This document shows, one piece after another, positions 59,212 through 64,000 of a DNA stretch of 64,000 nucleotides (positions are counted from its first letter, which is position 1; every line of letters begins with the position of its first letter). The notes under the pieces are model-generated. The model did no database searches. It was given only the letters and a program-made list of their open reading frames with translations, and had not been told where the DNA came from. The translations under genes were made by a program, and so were the position numbers. This DNA is from Laetiporus sulphureus 93-53 (Eukaryota > Basidiomycota > Agaricomycetes > Polyporales > Laetiporaceae). Location of the stretch: NCBI RefSeq assembly GCF_001632365.1, contig NW_024468538.1, positions 109,746 to 173,745 on the forward strand, in the 5' to 3' direction.

Positions 59212-62200
59212 AGCGAACAGTGATAAGTGAATTGAGAAGAGTGGGCGATTGAAGGTCTCCGGGAACTCAACCAAACCTGTTAGTAGGTTCTGCCCTCTTT
59301 ATACCACCAGGGCTAAGGGACACCAGACACCGAGCACTCGCGGTTCCTCGTAAACAACATACGGAAATAGGCTCATAAGCGACTGTTCGGTGACACGGGA
59401 CCCAACGTACTGCTTACTCTATCTAATGCTTGAATCTCGGTTCAAGGGGAGCATCAGAGACCATGCGCAGTGATGGTCTGGATGGTCAGCGATGTCTGGA
59501 TGCAACAACGTAGAACGTTATGCCGCAGGTTCCAGATCGAAGGGCGTCGTCACCGGAACGTAACCTAAAAAGAAGGCTCGTCGGACGGTGTTAAGGTGTA
59601 GGATAACGGATTGCAGACATAGCACAGCACAGAGCGGCGGCCGCGACGTAGAGGGATGGTCAATATCACCGATTACAAGAAAAGAAGCAACGCAGGAAAC
59701 GTTGCCTGTAATGCATCCCTTCCAGCGTCCTTCAACTTGAAGTCCGTCCAGGTCACGATGATTGATCACCTCGTCTACGTCACGACACGAGATCACGTAA
59801 TGCTTAACGTTGACCGGTAGCTATGAACATTCGGGCGCAGGCCGACGCGCGCACCTCGCGATGGCGCTTATGTTGATCCGAAAAGGGCCAGATGCATTCG
59901 CCGTTCATATTCCTGCATGCATAGTTACTGTCCGACAGAGCTCGTTGGTAGCAGTATCGTATGGCTCACCGGATTATTGTTAGAAGTCGGTTCGTTCTGT
60001 GTCATCTTTTCGCCCGTGTCTGCATCAAGCAGACCTTGATTGTTTCTCGCCGAAGGACCCGCGTCATATCCGTTGTCACGCCCCGTGGGTGCTGTATCGG
60101 TGACAGAGATAGAGATAAGGATACGATCTTCGAACGTTCATGAGCCGCCGCGCTCTTGCTTCGCAGCAGTAGCAGCATTTCATCCTTTGGTTGAGTGTCA
60201 CGAGATAATATCTCGCATTCTTACTGCGAAGCTAAACAACAGAGATCTTACTCTGACTATACTCCACACAAATTCAGCAGTAAGGATAGATAATCACTTC
60301 AGGACTGAACCTGCGCAAACATATCAAATCATTGGAAAGCTCAGGTACCACCGGGGAGTCTACCTACCGAAATAACGTAATGTCCTCGTAGCATAGCCTC
60401 ATTTGTACGTCGCCGAACGGCCTGCCATAGGAATGTTGATCGAGTGCAGAAGATGAGTAAAGCGGTGGACACATGGTCTCGACATCCTGCATCGCCGGGG
60501 CGCTCGGGACAGCGACGCCTGACGTCCTGCTCGCTTCACGTGCGCTTCCTGCGAAGCTTCTTGCGCGGTCAGAACAATCGAAGATGTAGGATCACGGCAC
60601 ACTCGAAGCATATTACCGAAACGCGTTTCCAGGTTGCTATTCTGAGTTCACCTGAATATGGCAGTGCAGCCGGCCAACTACAGATTGGTAGCGTTGAGCG
60701 TAGAGCTAGTGGAGCATCGCGAAGAGAACTGAAGAAGACATTCATTGGTGCGCCCTTTCTGCCATGTAAAGGGTGCACACGGCCCGGACCAGCAGGTTCG
60801 TACAGCTTCAGGGAAGGGGGCGGTGTTTACTTTGCAGAAGCATGCCAGTCCCTCAACCCACGGGTTGCTCGGTGAAGAAAGCACCACGTCAACGGAGGGA
60901 GGTTGTGGCTCCACAGAAGACTTGGTTATGCCGTACCAGCAGATTCGTGAGGTATGAGATGAGGCAGATAGCCTTCACTCAGACAGCCATGAATGCAGTG
61001 ACAACCTGATCCACAACAATTGGGTGTTGTTGAAGAACCAATGACAACTGAGTGAGCGATTGCGAGCACGCAGTAGACCCTTAACTAGACAGTGTGCAAC
61101 GTGCGAGAGCATTCGATCGAGGCAGCATCGCGTCGATGATCCCCGTGTCCCTTCGCTGCACAGAAGTCTGTCGTAACGGAAGAATTCGGTAGCATTGTAA
61201 AACCTTACCAGTAGCGAAGATCACATATGCTTACAATGCAATGTGGATTGCCCGGCCCGATAGCGACCGAAGTGAATGCCGAAGAGACTGACACGACCAG
61301 AGATTACAGACCACAATTCAGTGGAGCAACGCACTGGCGAATCTTGAGGGGTGATGAACGTTCGTTAGAATGCCTGAACAGGATGATAAAGTAATCGTCT
61401 GTAAGATGGATGAGTAACGAGCTTCTGACAGCTTTCGTACTCGCCCCATAGCGGGCTCCTTCTTGTCGTTTCTTGGCAGACATGAGCGCAGCTGCGGCCT
61501 GAGTGATTGAATGATGGTTCGACTGCCGAAATTTCCATGAAAAGGTCAAATTATTGACAGCAGAATTCATGGTTGAAGACCGCTGTTTTTCCGGACGGCT
61601 CCACTCAAACGCGGATTGAATGAACAGTCTGATGCTCGAAAAGGTTTTTGCTGTGCCCATCGCGAGGAGTTAGTTGACCGGCGCGTGTTCTCATGACGTA
61701 CAGCCGTTCATTTCCGTTGCGATTCAGAACACAGCACCAGACGCAGCATTTGTGCTATGATCGATAGTAGCGGGTTGGAGCACGCCCGCAGCTCGCCGCT
61801 GCGCAAGGCAAATGTGAAGACGCTTTCATGTTCATAGACATTGTTCTCGGAGTTACAGCGACTTCTGATGAAATGAGTCCTGCGTGCAGCCAACGTTGAA
61901 AGCCACTCACGTGTCGTAGGGCGAAGGACACCAACAATACATAGAAGCCGACGGAATTCCTACGGAGCCCTGACGGCGAACCCTCTATGACCAATTTCAG
62001 ACACGCCACGGCGAAGCGATGACTTAACCCTTCTTCTCTGCCGCCGCATCTCCCCCATACAGCACCCTCCGTGTCCAGTCTATGGCTCGCCTGTCCCATC
62101 CCCTAGCGGTCCGGAACACAGTCTCAATCTGTGCATTCCACTGGCTCTTCAGCATGGAAGCAAGGGGGTGATGAGTGATGCGTTGCACTGCTGCAGGCGG

Positions 62201-63534
62201 GGCGGGTATGCTGGTTGGTGCATCAAGAAGCCTCTGCGAGAGTCTGTGCAGGCTGAAGGTGCTATGTTAGTTGACGACAATCTTGACTATGAAATGCGCA
62301 TACTCCGCGCGGTGCTGTTCAGTTCTAGATAACAGCGTATTTATAACGATCGTGTGAGCGAATGTAATCGTTGAAACATACCGCGTCTGTATCATAGCGG
62401 AAAAGCCGTAATAAATCTGTTACTTCGTCAGCTAAGTATCCTCATGAGGATTGGGAGGTCTCGATACCTACACCTCCTGCTACCAGCGCGCCTGATATTG
62501 GCCCTAGAAGAGAAGACATCTCACTGGCTATCCGCAGGTGCTTGGGGAGAGCGAGTGAATGGGAGGCCGTCGGCCACCCGCAGCGTGATCTCGGAATGCG
62601 CGACGTTGTTTGCGCCTATTAGGATTGGAGGCTATTGCCTTTGAGTTGTTTCCATATATAGATTCGGTGATTGCGGCCACTCAGTGCTTACTGGTGCGAG
62701 ACAGGGGTTCATAACGAACATGTCGCGGAGGCCTACATCAAAATTGTATCGACGGCAGGAATATGTCGAAATGTCCATGCAGTGCATAGGGAGTGAGCCA
62801 AATCATCCCTGACGAGGCAGTCGTGCCGGACAACACGAGGTCCGAAAGTGTCCACCTCAATCTACAGTATCATTTGACATCAAAAGCAGTCGGATGAACA
62901 ACAACAGCAGAAAGCCTAAGTTCAACGGGGCACATCAAGAGTGCGGAAAGTTCAATTTCGTGAAGCCTACGCGTCCTAAGGACTGCGGAGAGATTCACTG
63001 CTAGCACGGACCAACCCCACCCTTCCCGTCTCAAGCACTGAAGTACTGACGGCCGGTATAGCCGGGGACAGTTGCATTCATCCAGAGGCGTTGACGGAAT
63101 TATCTGAGGACGCCGAGTGTTTTGCTAGTTTAGCGATTGAGAACGCGCATGTGTGAGCTGGCCATGCAGACCGTTGATAAAATGTGTGGGTTAATAAGTC
63201 AGCTAACGATTGATGTTAACGATTGCTCTTCGGGAAATGCGGTGACAAGGCAATGAGAGGGTATCATCGATCCTGGATGTTGACCGCGCTGTTATACCTG
63301 ATGCGCATTAGCAAATGAGCAAAACCAGTACTCAGCCACTCATACGCCATCGGACTGGCATCCTTTGCATCTGTCAACAGCTCCCAAACTATCCGGAAGA
63401 TAGTATGCAGCACGCTCCGGACTCTTCCGACGATCGGAAATGGTGAATCAGTTGGATAATTTGCGTAGATTCCAACTCGGACGCGATACAGACAATCTAC
63501 TACTCTACCGCATGCACGTGTTCTCCAGCACCAC
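59212..63534. other. 4.3-kb gene-poor region
   Basis: No gene recognised. Frames of 60-145 codons occur (for example minus 59796-59518, plus 60444-60875, minus 61660-61304, minus 62099-61755), none with a recognisable domain. The first ~100 bp to the right of 59211 are the catalase promoter. Confidence 0.4.
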
Positions 63535-64000
63535 TTACAGGGCACTCGCACCTGTGAAACAGAAGGATGAGTCCCCTGCTTGGTAATTCCTGCTCCATTG
63601 CGCTCACCGGTAATAATGTCGACCAGCTCGTTCGTGATGGCAGCCTGGCGACCACGGTTATATTGCATTTGGAGCCTGTTGATCATCTCACCCGCGTTCT
63701 TAGACGCGTTGTCCATGGCATTGCGACTGGTTTGTATGTGAGCCGGCTTCCTATTGCAGTGCAAGTATTACCCACCGAGCACTCTGCTCGCACGCATGGC
63801 CCTCAACGAGCGCGGCGTAGATGGCATTCGCGAGCGCGAACTCAGCAAGGTCCTTAGTCACATCGTCTTCCATCTCATACGCCCTGAAGCCCGCTATCGT
63901 GTTGTCGCGTCAGGAACACGTGCATAGCGGCAGCATCAATCCACGTACGCGAGCTCTTCAGTGTCTCCTCCGTCTCGACTTCCATGACCGCCGACTCGTA
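63535..64000 (-). CDS. ATP3: ATP synthase F1 gamma subunit, mitochondrial (3' part)
   Basis: C-terminal end of the central-stalk subunit of the mitochondrial F1Fo ATP synthase; the 5' part lies beyond the right edge. Exons seen on the minus strand: 64000-63949 ([15 protein letters not shown]), 63893-63776 ([38 protein letters not shown]), 63726-63608 ([39 protein letters not shown]) and 63551-63535 (GASAL, stop). The last two long segments form the highly conserved C-terminal helix of gamma. All introns are GT-AG, about 50-56 bp. The sequence is intact as far as seen. Confidence 0.93.

Noticed and set aside
1..64000. tRNA, rRNA and CRISPR-like signals
   Set aside because: Several GTTCGAAT-like strings were seen, but none had a matching cloverleaf; no rRNA similarity and no regular spaced repeats were found.

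Overview
The window reads as nuclear DNA of an agaricomycete (mushroom-forming) basidiomycete, probably close to the wood-decay polypores. The signs are multi-exon genes with many GT-AG introns of about 50-60 bp, and families expanded mainly in that group: FunK1-type protein kinase, F-box/LRR proteins, MYND-finger duplicates, DUF6534-type and other seven-helix membrane proteins. The lineage is inferred from family content, not from a marker gene.

Layout. 1-1.5 kb: an AT-rich tract and a truncated RecQ-like helicase. 2.3-5.0 kb: an allantoate-permease-type MFS transporter with 21 exons, some only 8-13 nt. 5.4-6.0 kb: a small conserved hypothetical gene. 8.6-11.4 kb: a mitochondrial type II NADH dehydrogenase. 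12.3-14.6 kb: a FunK1 kinase. 15.0-16.1 kb: a WH1+CRIB (WASP-like) protein. 16.1-20.2 kb: gene-poor. 20.2-24.4 kb: a RING-finger protein with an acidic tail, divergent from a triose-phosphate-translocator family transporter. 25.4-34.0 kb: a segmental duplication that made two F-box genes, one intact and one decayed, with another F-box remnant and a small hypothetical gene between them. 35.6-36.3 kb: an alpha/beta-hydrolase pseudogene. 37.1-40.3 kb: tandem MYND genes, the second with an in-frame stop. 40.6-41.6 kb: a mitochondrial RNase III-fold ribosomal protein. 42.5-54.1 kb: two secreted ferritin-like proteins separated by a DUF6534-type gene, a repeat-bearing gene-poor stretch and a seven-helix protein. 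54.4-55.5 kb: a TB2/DP1/HVA22 (Yop1/REEP) protein. 56.3-59.2 kb: a secreted catalase with a broken C-terminal frame. 63.5-64.0 kb: the 3' end of the ATP synthase gamma gene, cut by the window edge.

Housekeeping genes (NADH dehydrogenase, mitoribosomal protein, ATP synthase gamma, transporters, HVA22, WASP-like) are interspersed with lineage-expanded genes that are duplicating and decaying. No operon, CRISPR array, rRNA or convincing tRNA was seen, and I found no coherent new multi-gene system. The main points for a second look are the microexons, the recent duplicates with single disabling lesions, the ferritin-like pair with an altered metal-site motif, and a near-perfect 23-bp hairpin. All exon structures come from reading splice sites and family similarity by eye.
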